Shown here: positions 28,541 to 40,400 of the stretch, in pieces
How positions within the stretch are numbered: the stretch's first letter is position 1
How the letters are laid out: every line of letters starts with the position of its first letter
Source: Acanthornis magna
Lineage: Eukaryota > Chordata > Aves > Passeriformes > Acanthizidae
Assembly: GCA_036785705.1 (NCBI GenBank)
Contig: JAWUZG010000056.1
Span: 10,836,501 to 10,900,500 of the forward strand
Length of the DNA: 64,000 nt
Reading direction: 5' to 3'
Program-made: the position numbers and the translations under genes
Notes under the pieces: model-generated
What the model was told of the DNA's origin: nothing
The model's input: the letters and a program-made list of their open reading frames with translations, nothing else
Databases searched by the model: none

Positions 28541-31500
28541 GCTGCTGCCTCCGCTTTATTTACACAGAAATACTGCCCTCAGCGCTGGCCTTGACCCAGA
28601 TTTTAGACTAATGAAGGCGAATTTGGCCCGCTGCTCTCCCGTTTCTGTCGCTGTTTTTGAACACTGGTGACTGTTAGACTTTAGCAGGGAAAATGTAAAC
28701 CTCCTGACACTGCTGTGTACTGAAAGCCCTACGAAGACTTTCTCTGGTCTGTTTCCATTCTGCAGCACACCAAGAACTTTTTTAGACGATTCTTGTCAAA
28801 AGCGAGATGTTATGCTCAGTAAGCCTGAGGCACACATCAGATTCTGTCCTGTTGCACAGTATCTCCATAAACATAATTCTGATTAATCAAAGTCCGTGTT
28901 GAAACCACATCTTACATTCGTTACAGATTTTGCTGTAGCTTAAGCTGCAGCTAAATAATAATATTATTTTGCTCCTTTTAATCAGAATTCTCTTTTTAAA
29001 TTAGCCTTCTAAGTCTAGGCGTTTACAATGCATTTAGCAGGTTACAGAACTCCAGAAATACATTTGTCCCAATTCACAGTTAACGTCCTGCTACGTTCCT
29101 ACTACTGCAGCGGTATAAGTGACCTTGAAATAAATGGAAATTAGACCAGACTCCTCACTTGCAGGTCAGATCCAACGATGTCCTGTCACAAATATGGCTC
29201 ACCTAACGGATTCCGTAGATTTAAAGAGCTTCAGACAAGTTTATTTGTACATATTCTTAGCCATTAGCTAGAAGAACCTTTGGCCTTCTAGTTGTAGAGC
29301 AGGATGTGAGCAGGATGAACACAGATGTGAAAGTGGGGGGCTAACAGGATGTACATGTTTGGGGGGCAGGGGAAGCCCTTGCCATAAAGCCAGGCTTGAG
29401 GAAAGGGGCAGTACTGGTCTATGGGTGTGTCAAAAATAGGGCAGTTCTCCACCCATCCCTCCTCACAAAAACAGCATGAGGGAAATTCTGTTTACTTGAG
29501 TCAGATTATAGCAGTTTCAAGGAAGGTCATGATTTGGGCCTAAACAATTTTGGCTTACTGCCAGCAACTTGTTTTCAAAAGTATAAATAGGAATGATTTC
29601 AGAGTACTCTGAAAAATAAAAATCAATGGGCAGAAGAAGCCAGCTGAACTGTGTTTCAAAGTATTTCCAGATATGTCCTTCAATGATGTGAGACAGTATG
29701 CAGCACAAGAAATGTCTCTCATAAATATTAACCTAGTTTATCTTTAATGAGGATTGACTACATTTAATTAGGGTTTGAAAGATTTCATTTTCAAAAACGT
29801 AGGTCTCATCCCTGGCTGGAAGAGATGTTTCATGACCTAATAATCTTTTCCATTTTTAGATGCTGCTCCCTGCCAGGATGCTCTGTGTGATTTGTGCCGT
29901 TCCCCAAGGACAAAGTGGAGAGATCCTTGGTTCGGACAGGTCCTGCAGTGGCTCCTCCACCAGCCTCTCTCCACAGAAACCCAGCTGTGCCTTAACCATG
30001 GCAGTTCCTACAAGCCAACAGGGTCACCAAAGCTCTTAGTAACTGCTACAATATAAAGCAAATATTTTTCTAGCTCTTTTAATCCATCCACAAGACTGAT
30101 CCAGTGCTTATCTGCCCCAGTATTGACAAGGGGGAAAACTGGTAGTTTTTGTCCTGTAGTAGGTGTTGCATGTAGAGAGTCTCCAAGGAAGTCTTGCCAA
30201 ATGCCATTCTCTTCCCATAGTAGCCCTGGGTGTTCAGCTTTTCTGCATATTAAATGTTTGGTAAAGAGTGATCTGGTCGCTTTGCTTTTTGAAAAACTAA
30301 TGTGGAAATTCCACCTTGCTTAGTCATTTTAACCATGGAAGTGGCATTTCCTGGAGCAGCTCCCTGTTAGATCCTTCCTACAGACTGCGGGGTTGCTGCC
30401 CAAGTACACCTGGCCCAGCTGGATTCACTCTTAGGCAGTGTTTACCATGAACATCCAGTCTGGTTCTAAAAGGCAGCCTTGGAAGCAGATTCTCTTGGGC
30501 TGGTAATGTGAGCAGAGCTGAGAGTCAGCAAGGTACGTGCTTTAAAGTGCCAGTACAGGCATCTCTGTGATTCAGGAGGAAACCTGTACTCAGTGATGTT
30601 TGGGGTGGGTATTCCCTTCATAAGTTTTCTGCACACCTCTTCCAAGGAGAATGTGTTCATACCCATTTATTTCATGGCTGCTGAGTCAAAGGTGATCCAC
30701 AGGACTTGGGCAGCTCACTGAACGGGTGTAAAAATTTGGAAGACATGAAAATCAGGTGGCCATGCTTGGCTTTAAAAAGATTTCACTGACAGAGTCTGAA
30801 TGAAATAACTCTCTGGGGTTCAAACCAGCAGGCATTGTCAGATACAAGGGATTAAAAGGCTTTTTAATGTGGCTTAGTAGTGTACAGAAGATTGGCTTAC
30901 TTGTATGAGCTCTTCTTTTGTCACATTGATCTTTATTTTGCATTGTGCTTAGTACAACAGAAACTGGAGGCTGAAGTCTTCTTTCCTGAATCATCTGACA
31001 GGACTTGGCCCTTTTATTGCTTAGTAAAATATTTTTTTGTGAAGGAGGAATTGATTTTTGCCAGTGTAGCCACTGTTGAGTAATAGCTGAAGAATACCAA
31101 GTTGTAATAATTTCGTGAGCACTGTATGTGGCCAGGTCGGTGAGAGGAAGTTACTATAGAGTGGGTTGTACTTCTTTATATTACTTTGCTGTATAGATGT
31201 ATCGATCTGACCTAATAGGGAGCTAGCTGATGAAGGAATAAAAGGCAATTCAGTGGTTCCCCTGTGTCAGCTCTATGTGACTAAACCCATGAGGTGGTAA
31301 TTACAGGAATGATAGCTCCAGTTCTGAGGGATGCAGCTGGTTTGTCAGACTAAAAATCATAGGAGAGTCGGCAGAGACTGATGGAAGAAATACTTTTACA
31401 CAGGGAAGATGTTGCAGAAGAGGCTGGATGAAGCTGGGCCTTCCTCTCTGCAGCAGTGCAAGTCACACAGAAGGAAAGGCAAGTGCGCTCGCTGGCTTAT

Positions 31501-34500
31501 TGTTCTTAAGATGTATTTTGTCTTACATGTTTTGGTGCTGAGTAAGTGTTTTGTGGTCAGTACTTACAGCCATTACTTCATGAGAGACTGAAACTGTGAG
31601 GTCTGGGTCTGTCTCGGGTCTGCAGAGGTAGCCATGGTTGATACACTGGGGATGCAACCCGAGAATTGTGATCATAGCCAAAAACACAGATCTGGAGGAA
31701 CAGTTAACCAGGCACTTGAGACAGCAAAGTGCAGACACAGTCACAAGTTTTGTTCCTTCTTTTGTCTGTAAATAAATAGCTTTTGGAATAGTGGGTGGGC
31801 TTTCACATACAGGTTTAATTAACTTCGGTGTTCTGATGTGGTGGTTTGTGTTGGTTGTTTTTTTAATATGGCATAGTCAAAAACACAGTATCAAAGGTAA
31901 GAACACCATTAATGACACCATTAATGTAAATATCCCAGTTGTAGGATACTGGTCAGCTCCTGTTTCTCAACTGAAAGATAATACAGGAAAAGAAGCTTTT
32001 CTTTTGTTGTCCTTTTATTCACCATTTATTGCACCGTTTTCAGCACTTGCTGTATATAATCAATTGGTTGTCCCCTGCTGTTACCATGGATATTTAATAC
32101 ATCAACATGGGAAAAACACATATTTTTATGAAAAGGAAAATGCAGCTACAAAACTCCTCTTGCACGGAATGAACAGCTGTGCCATATTTTACAGCCAATA
32201 ATGGCTTTTTGCTTCTTGTTCTTTTTTGCCATCTACACATCCAGATATCCCTCCTGCACCTCATGTGTCATGAGGCTGGTGCCCAGGAGAGCATTAGGTG
32301 CCAGTGTAGCTCCTCGTGTCCATTCTCCCTCCCTGGAGCAGGTGAGAAGGGCCAGAGGAAGGTTTGTGGCTCTGTTGCCTTGAAACTCAGTAGCACTTAA
32401 TGGAAGAATGGCAAATGCTGTTGGTTAGAGTGGTCCAGCATAAACAGGATCTAAGACCCTCCCTTAGACTCATGTCTGGGGTTTTTTGAGATCAAAAGGG
32501 AACACAGTATTTTGAACAAAATGTGCAAGGGCCCACCCTTCCTGAATTGCACTTCTGGTAGTATGTTCTGTAATACCTTACAGAAGGGTTTGGGTTTCTC
32601 CCCTCCCTGCTCTCTTTTAATATGTATCATGAGAGAAACTTAATAGATGTTTTCACAGGAGTCTCTGATCCTACAGTGCTCTCATTGTGCCTGTGTGTTC
32701 TGTGAGCAGGGCTGCTGATCATTAACAGTTTAAGCCTAGCACCTCTAATTCATCAGAAGTTCATGTAATGTATTACTTACATCAGATGTAGGTGCCAAAA
32801 CTGACCTGTAAACCTGAAATTAAATTGGGACTACAAAATTAATTTCATTTAGATTGTGAAAATTAGACTATAAATGGAATTCTTGTGGGAACTGTGTAAA
32901 TCTTCTCTGACATTGATTTAATGTAATTCTTTTCTTAATAGGGTAACTTTAAATTGTGTAACCAGTACATAGTTTTAACCAGCACAGATTTGTAGCAAAT
33001 CTTGCAGTAAGTTGAGTACTAACAGGAACATTCTGGGGTGTTCTGAATTTAGGGATCACATTGTACATCTTTATTGTAGTAGACTAGACAGGCATCATAC
33101 CCCCTCCCCAACCCTGAGCAGATAGATAATGATACAAAGCAATCATGTCATTTGTCAAACATCTCCATCCAGTCAATTTTAATTTATAAAATGCACATGC
33201 ACAGGATAACACACATTCAGGGTAAATATCTATTTTATGTCCAAAACTGAAGTCAGAATCTGAATTTCAAGGTTAGTACCTGTATCAGAATTTCATGTCC
33301 GAATCACAATAGTTAATCCCTAGTCTCAGAAAATTTTGAATTAAAGATTTAATTTTTCAAATTGGATCCAGGAATTGAAGGTCTGACTAGCTCTGGAACA
33401 AAAATTTGTGTTCTCTTAATAGATGGCAAGTAAGTGTGCTTGTTTTATGCATGAAATTAAATTGAGGACTGAAATTATTCTGAATCATTCAAATGTTCGT
33501 GCTCTAGATGACAGCATATTCTGTGTGCTACACTGCTTTTTTTTTCTTGGGATTTAGACATGTTCTTGTTTTTAAAGAAAGCATGTTCAAGTCTGATTCT
33601 GCAAGTTTTATTCTCCCTATGAGTAAATTCATAGGGTTGGATTAACACATGCACTGTCTGTGCATGAGAGCTTGGGCATTAGATTCTCTCTGCAGGGGAA
33701 CATTTAAGGTACTTGAGATAATTTGGCCCATGAAAACAATAATTTTGAATGTTTTACTGCAAATAACTCATAATATCCTGACATTCTGTAAAATGTATGA
33801 TAGTGCTTTTAAACAGGGAAGAATATGCTGAATGCTGGGACAGCTCAAAACTTGCTTGAAGTTTTCTGGGTCTCTTACTCAGCAAGTCTTCAGTATTGTT
33901 TAAAACAATATTGTCCTGGTCCTGCTCTAAGTCAGTGGGTGCAAATCAGTTCTAGTGCCTGCCAGGTTGTATGAGAGTCAGATCTCAATCATTTTTGATA
34001 TCCAAAGTTTCCACTACAAGGCTGCCTTGTGCAACACTTAAGTCATCTGGGCCTCTATTAAACATCCATTTGGGTCAGTAGAATTCTTAAAATTAATTGA
34101 TTATTTCAGACACAGCGAGTGCTGATAGCAGGTAGCCCTTCCATGTTCATTCTCCCTCCTGCATGCTTAGGGCTGATCTTCTGTCTTCATTGTCTATATG
34201 TACTTCCAAGAAGGCAGGCACTGCCTTTTCCTTAATGAAGTCAAGTTCTTTGTTCTTTCTAAGTTCTCATGCCAAGGAATAAGCTTTAAGACCCTACTGC
34301 GCTGTATTTGCAAAGAAAAGTAAAATGTGACAAATAGGAATCTACTTTAAAACAGAAAATTGCATACAAAACTCCACCACCAGCAAAGACTTGAGAGAGC
34401 TTTTGTCAGTTAAAATTCACGTTCTTCTCCAAGCTCATCAGAAAGAATGGTATGGTAAATACATTTTACACAAATATAGTCCTCAAAAAAAAAATTAAAA

Positions 34501-36019
34501 CATTTTTTAAAAAAATTAATTTTTTTTTTAAAAAAGAGGGAGAATCCCAAACTTCATGAACAGAAATTTAGAACATCCTGAATCCTCTCATATTACAGCT
34601 TGACCCAACCCTACTCAATAAAGAAAACCGTTTACATCAACAGGGGAAGGTAGGTTTGCCTTTCTGATAAGGGTTAACTTCATCATTAAAGGTACTACTA
34701 ATAAAACTTGTGTGTTGCAGAAGCAAAAATGACAGTCACAGCTTGAGACCTTCCCTGGCATGACTAGATGGGACTTTCAGCTACAAGGTAAAGCATTTAA
34801 TACCTTACTCTTGCAATCTACTATGAAAGTAGCCATCTATTATCAGATACATTCTGTATTGCAATCCTAATAGTGTTAGCTGCTAGGACTATAAAAACTG
34901 TTAAGAAATGTGAAAATGCTTAAGCTATAAAAAGCATATTGGCATGATTCAATAGATGCTCTGATGAAAACAAAATGTGCTTCAATAAAAAGAAAATTCA
35001 ATTTAATTTGCTCCTGTCTGTGGTATGTGCTGCATTGCGTTTGTTTCTTGCATGGGAAAGAGGAACAGCAGAGGACAGGGGCTGAACAGGTGTTTGTCCT
35101 GCAAATGACCCCACAAGCAGCAGACTTGAACAAGTCTTCCCAGACACGGAATTTTGCCTGAACAGAGGTAATTGCAAAGTCAGAGCCAAACATGAAACGA
35201 CCTCCCTTTCAAATTGAAGCTTTTATTGGCATGACAGGGGAATGTATAGTGTTGTTTGGTGCAGTGCTGGGTATACTGAACAACTTGTTCATCTACCAAA
35301 GGGAATCGGGTTACTTTTGAGATCCATATCTGAAAGTATCAGATCTTAAAGAAAGCAAGTTGGCTTGGTTTGTTCTAACAAGAAAAAACAGAATTGAAAA
35401 TATTTCCTAGTAGAAATTCAATGAAAATATTTTATGCTGTAAGTTCCAGCATTCCAAGATTGAATCTTTTTTTCCCAGTGAATATACACATGATCCAATA
35501 ATAACAAAAGTTAGCAGAAACCTATTTTAGTAAAACCTCATTAATCCTGGCAATCTGATATAGTATACCTGATATTCATTATATTTAATGAGAAATCACC
35601 AAGCAAATGTGCTCATTAGTGACTGGTATTGGACAGCTCTGTGAGAGGTACTTGTCTAAACCCTGTTTCGGTTATGTACATTTAACAAGCTCCGCGAATA
35701 GCTCTGGGCTGCTTCCTGTTCCTCAGGCACTGGCAGCGTGTCTGAAATGTTATAAAACGCATGGAGCTGCAGACCAGGCTGGTTGTTTATGGGGGTGCTG
35801 AAATCTTGGATCCCACATCCTCCTCCACTGTTTCCCATGGTGTGTGTGTGCTTGGCAAGCTCCTGCTCGTGTGCTGGATCTCCCTGGTGGTCACCAGCTC
35901 CATGGCCCTGCAGTGCTTGGTCACTTCAGGAGTTAGTCCAGGCTTTGGAGAGCCTCCCAAACCCACGCCCCTGCCTCCCGACTGCTTTTGTGTTGTATTT
36001 GCACACCTTGCCCATAAAG
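28541..36019. other. Intergenic DNA between TLNRD1 and MESD
   Basis: About 7.5 kb of AT-rich noncoding DNA between the head-to-head genes TLNRD1 and MESD. No ORF resembles a known protein; the longest (31791-32201, plus) reads as random hydrophobic sequence. An A/T homopolymer patch lies at about 34480-34540. Regulatory elements may exist, but nothing distinct was seen. Confidence 0.6.
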
Positions 36020-36126
36020 GCAGGGGGTTCCAGGTTCTTGACAGGGTCAGAACTAGATCATTTGGGGTTGAAACTAGATGATCTTTAAAGTCCCTTCCAA
36101 CCCAAACCGTTCCATGATTACAGGAT
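36020..36126 (+). mobile_element. CR1 LINE 3'-end fragment
   Basis: Contains the signature CR1 3' terminus on the plus strand: ACTAGATGATCTTTAAAG, then TCCCTTCCAACCCAAACC, then a decayed TTCCATGATT tail where CR1 carries ATTCTATG-type repeats. Only the last ~100 bp is evident, as expected for a 5'-truncated insertion. The left boundary is approximate. CR1 is the main LINE of birds and other sauropsids, so this is one of the best clues to the organism. Confidence 0.85.
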
Positions 36127-36463
36127 TCTGATGCAGGAACAGAATTGGGGTTGAAGAGTTCTCTCAACAGAATTGGTTCCTCTGGTCTGCCTTCAATGCT
36201 GGAATGGAAAAGCAGCCCGTTCACTAATCAGCCTGACTGCAATTAATATCTACCAGTAGCAGTAACAGTGATGCTTCCTTGAATTCCCAAGTTTAAACTT
36301 ATTTGAATCCAAGGTGAAAGGCAGAAGATGGTGATATTTGTAATTAAAATGCTCCCATGAGGAAAAAATGAAGACTGAAGAGTGAAATAAGGCTGTGCAG
36401 ACATTCATCCATGTAATTTGATTTAGATAATGGAAAAATAGCTGGTACAAAGGAAAAACCATA

Positions 36464-36499
36464 TCCCCTCTTTTTTTCCCCTTTTTTTTCTTTTTTTCC

Positions 36500-36531
<32 letters not shown>
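36464..36531. repeat. Pyrimidine tract ending in about T31
   Basis: 68 consecutive pyrimidines: C/T blocks (C4, T7, C4, T8, T7, C5) followed by an uninterrupted T run of about 31. It lies about 300 bp before the MESD CpG island. It could be the A-rich tail of a decayed minus-strand retroelement, but no element body is recognisable. Confidence 0.9.
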
Positions 36532-36960
36532 GTGGTGGGCAGATGTTCTGGAGTTGTATATTAGTAAAAAATGACATTAATTTTAATAGTTTTGTTTTAG
36601 AAACCTAATATATCTGAGACGGTAGTCAAAATCAGAGGACACATGCAATGGGTCCCGTTCCCATCACACAGATTAGCGAACCTGGATACTTTTCATCCTG
36701 CTTTTTAAAAACCAACAAGAAGCAACCACGTAGTTTGGATCGCAGGCGTTGGGCCATCATTTATTTACTCGTTTTAACCTCACCATGCCCAGCGTTCCCC
36801 CCTGCCCGGGCCCTGCAGGACCGCTCCGGGGGCTGCACCGCCTGGAGCGGAGCTTCGTGCGGGGCCAGCGGTACCCGGGGAGGCGGCGTGGGGAGCCGGC
36901 AGTGTCCAGAGCCCCGACCGCTTCGGGGATCGGCCCGCAGGCCGGGTAGCGCTGTCCCCT

Positions 36961-36993
36961 CCGGCCCGGCCCGGCCCGGCCCGGCCCGGCCCG
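36961..36993. repeat. CCGGC pentanucleotide array
   Basis: Six perfect CCGGC units plus CCG, in the MESD CpG island about 300 bp before the coding start. Confidence 0.95.
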
Positions 36994-37044
36994 CTCCGCC
37001 GACCGGCCGGCCGCTCCTCGCGGCCTGATCCGCCCCTCTGCCCT

Positions 37045-37240
37045 TCCAGCTCCTCCTCCCGGCCCGAAGCGCTCCGCCGTCCCCCCGGCTCCTCCTCCCG
37101 GCCCGGCCGTGCTCCTTCCAGCTCCTCCTACGGCCCGGCCGTGCCATCCTTCCAGCTCCTCCTGCCGGCCCGGTCCGGCCCTCCCGGCCCGGCCCTCCCG
37201 GCCCGCTGCTTCCCCAGCTCCTCCTCCGGCCCGGCCGCTG
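37045..37240. repeat. GC-rich minisatellite in MESD 5' flank or 5' UTR
   Basis: Imperfect tandem units with the shared core CCAGCTCCTCCT or GGCTCCTCC followed by CCCGGCCCGG. Copies begin near 37049, 37088, 37117, 37149 and 37213, so spacing is roughly 30-60 bp. Unit lengths differ, suggesting repeated slippage or unequal exchange. The array ends about 50 bp before the MESD ATG and so is probably transcribed. Confidence 0.7.
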
Positions 37241-37288
37241 CCCCCGCCCATGAGGCGGCCGGGGCCGCCTTCCCGGGAGCGGCAGAAG

Positions 37289-37453
37289 ATGGCGGCGGCC
37301 GCGGGCTGGGCGCTGCTGGCCCTGGCGCTGTGTGTGAGCGCGGCGGCCGCGGCCGGCGGCAGCGAGGGCAAGCGGCGGGAGGGGCCGCCCAAGAAGAAGG
37401 ACATTCGCGACTACAACGACGCGGACATGGCCCGGCTGCTGGAGCAGTGGGAG
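37289..37453 (+). CDS. MESD: MESD coding exon 1
   Basis: 55 codons, phase 0 at the end, followed by the donor GTGCGG. The start ATG at 37289 has A at -3 and G at +4. An in-frame ATG 13 codons upstream at 37250 has C at -3 and would place a basic stretch before the signal peptide, so 37289 is preferred. Encodes the Ala/Leu-rich signal peptide and the DIRDYNDADMARLLEQWE motif. Confidence 0.95.
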
Positions 37454-40400
37454 GTGCGGGAGGGGCCGGGGCCGGCGGTCCGCCCGCTCCACGCGGAGGG
37501 AACGCCGCGGCTGCCGGGGGGCGGCGGGGCCGGGCCGGGGCAGCTCCGCGGGAGCGGCCGCTCTGCCCGGGCCCGGCAAGGCGGGGGATCCCCGGGCCTG
37601 CTCGGGAGCGGGCGGGAGGGATCCCCGAGCCTGCTGGAGGGCGGTCGGTACCGGGTTCCTTCGTCCGAGGCTCTGGGTCCGGGTGTGGGGGTTTCAAAGT
37701 CGGGGCGAGCGGCCCTCAGCCTGCCCCGCCCCGCTGCCCCGGTGCCTGCCCGCAGCCTCCTCTGGCTGAAAAGTCTGGTTTTTTTCAAAATATTGAGAGA
37801 TACATACACATTTTGTGACCGAGGGATGGATACCAGGAGGAATATTCATTTCACATTTGCACAGCAGACACATTGTTGTTTTGGTTTGGTGTTTCTTTCC
37901 TATCTTCCCTCATAGTAACAACTTCTAATTCCAGCTCTCTCTCGTCGCGTTCATCCTTATCATCCCGCTGCCTTAACTTTCCTTGGCGGTTTTCCATCAC
38001 TCTCTTCTCCATGTGGTTGTCATGCCACTGCTCGGTTCTTTCCACCGCTTTGTGTTCCATCATCTTCTGATAAATGCCAGAACACTTTTCATTGTCATTT
38101 ATTCTTTCCCGAGAGGTTTTTCCCTGGAATAATTTGCAAAAAAACCCTGAATAGAATGAAAATTTCTACTTCATGTAACACCAGTTGCACTGTAAGTCAA
38201 GGTGGAAAAGTGTGTTTTATATATAAATTATAGGTAAAGTAATGAGAAGTATGGATACCTTCCTTGATCCTGGTTGGCAGGTTATGGACTTGTTCATCCC
38301 ATGGATTGTTACTGCATATATCCCTTTAGGAAGGGAGGTTCTTAGAAAATTGAGTTAACATTTTAACTAAATTAGTAAAAAGCTCGAAGTTCACTTTTCT
38401 GTTATTGATATCAGCCAAGGACCCAGAAGGTCCAGCTGCCAAAAAAAAAAAAAAAAAAAAATCAAGGCTTAAATGGTAATATTGCCCAGTTTGAACCAAA
38501 TTTGGCCTTGTAGGAAAAAAATCTTAAAAGGTGAGCATCTCTTTTTAATGAGATGGCTGAAAGGGAGGCTTCAGTTGATGCTGATATGTCCCTTGACTGT
38601 GTATTCTGCTCCAGCCCTGGTGGGTGGGTCAGGAGGCTGTTGAGGGCTTTTCCTTTTCAGCTGGAGCAGGTCCCTGCTCCAGGTCACCGTGTGCTGCACA
38701 AATCCAGTTGTGTGCAGATGTGGCAGAGCAGCTGAGAAGGCCCTGAGGAGGGGCACATAGAGTAGGGCAGGGACTCAACAATTCGGGGTTGTTTGGTCTC
38801 TGGGATGGTCAGCTGCATGGCATTTTGCCTGGTGGGAGTCAGGACACCGGGAACATGAAAGGCTTGAGGGCGTGGTGGCTGGAGGGAAGAAGGGGCATGA
38901 GTGCACTTGATGGAGTGGGATATGAAACAAAGGGGCCACTGTGAATTTGGGTGAGAGCAGGAATTATGCTTGGGAATGAGGGGCACAGGGCATAGATCTG
39001 TACAGAATCAAATGTCATTACTTAAAACTGAATGAGATTACTCCTAATAATTTTTATTTCCCTGGCAATTCATTTAAAACCATTGGAGCATGGTGGCTCT
39101 AAGAGTCTTGGGTTCAGCCACAAGCCTGGCAAGGCTGAATCTGTGGCTCCAGCAGCTTTCCCAGCAGGAGCAGCCACTTCTCTGTGCAGGCTCTTGTGCT
39201 GCCCCTTGTACCATGTGCATGACTGCCTGGTGATCTGGGAGAGTGAGCTGGTGGGAAACGAGGGTGGGCAACAGGGAAAAGAGGCAGACGTGCTTCAGTT
39301 GCACAACTAGAGCTGAAGGAAGCCACCAAGGGATTTTCCTCAAGGAAGGACACTCCAGAAGCCTCAAGTCCTGGGGAGCTGGACGCAGAACTGAGGATCT
39401 GGGCCGGAGGTCTCTTTGTTACTGAAATGCCATCTGCTTTAAATAGTTCATGACTGTTACAAGTTCAGGTTTGTCAGGCCTGACTCTGACCATTGAATAG
39501 GCAAAGGAATTAAGTGACATTTGGTACTAATGTTTTTAAAAATAAAAATGCAGGGCATTTATGAGATATTTGTGAGAATGGGAGCTGAGGGGAGGAGCAG
39601 GGAAGGAATATATAGTTTTTCCTGTCTATGTAATGCTTTCCCTCTGGAACCTCATATTACTGTTTAAGTGAGTGAGTCTGCTAGACTTTTCAAAGCAAAG
39701 GCTTATACTTTTCCCTCAGTTTTTTCCTTTTTAGATGCTTTAAACACAGTTGCATAATAGTTTGTACAGGATCAGGAATAGAAATGCCACATAGGGGAGC
39801 TCTTGACATCTTCTGGTAATACTCCCATTCAAATTGTAACAATACAACTTTAGGAGCATTTAGTTGAATATTTAAGGGAAAAATAGGTATTGCATGTTAG
39901 TAGCTTGTATTGTCACTAGATCCAAAGTCAGTTTCTGTATTTCATTGAGAGTATTCGGAAATGTTTATTCCTGCCTTTGTCTTTCAAAACTCTGAAGTAA
40001 GCTGGTTTTGTGCTAGTCAAACCAGACTAAATTACAATTCAGTTTGCTTTTAGTTCTGGAGAATGTTTTTCACTCAATCACATGAGATGTTGTATTTTCA
40101 CTGTACTTTATCAATCTGAGTATTTTCCAGCTTCCTCTAAGGTAAGTAATGTTCCCACTTAGTGAGGGCAGGGACTTTCCTTGGGCTCTGCTCTCCTCCC
40201 AGTTCACTTATTACAGAAATTTCAAGGCATGCGAACTACTTGAAAGTGTGTTTCTGCTTCAGACTTGCAAAATTGAAAGAGAGACATAATTAGTAAGGAA
40301 AGAAAGGATAAAATCTAAGTCTCCTACAGCTTCTTCTCTATGGTACTGAAACTTTAAATTCTCTTGTCAGAAAGATGACAAACTACAGAACTGAAAGAAC

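Larger units (their letters stand above)
36780..37760. promoter_or_regulatory. CpG island and promoter region of MESD
   Basis: About 1 kb of CpG-dense sequence covering the presumed MESD promoter, 5' UTR, first coding exon and start of intron 1. It contains a CCGGC pentamer run and a pyrimidine-rich minisatellite just upstream of the coding start. No TATA box was seen, which is typical of a housekeeping promoter. Confidence 0.8.

Noticed and set aside
27925..28611. ORFs encoding Pro-Ser, Gly-Arg or Gly-Asp dipeptide repeats
   Set aside because: These are translations of the CCCCGT hexamer array. No evidence supports translation.
37250..37291. Upstream in-frame ATG at 37250 as the MESD start
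   Set aside because: Poor initiation context (C at -3) and a basic 13-residue extension before the signal peptide. The ATG at 37289 has A at -3 and G at +4.
36757..37818. Long ORFs on both strands across the MESD CpG island, including a 268-codon frame reading through exon 1 into the intron
   Set aside because: Only the part from 37289 to 37453 matches MESD, and a splice donor follows it. The rest is GC-rich open frame without homology.
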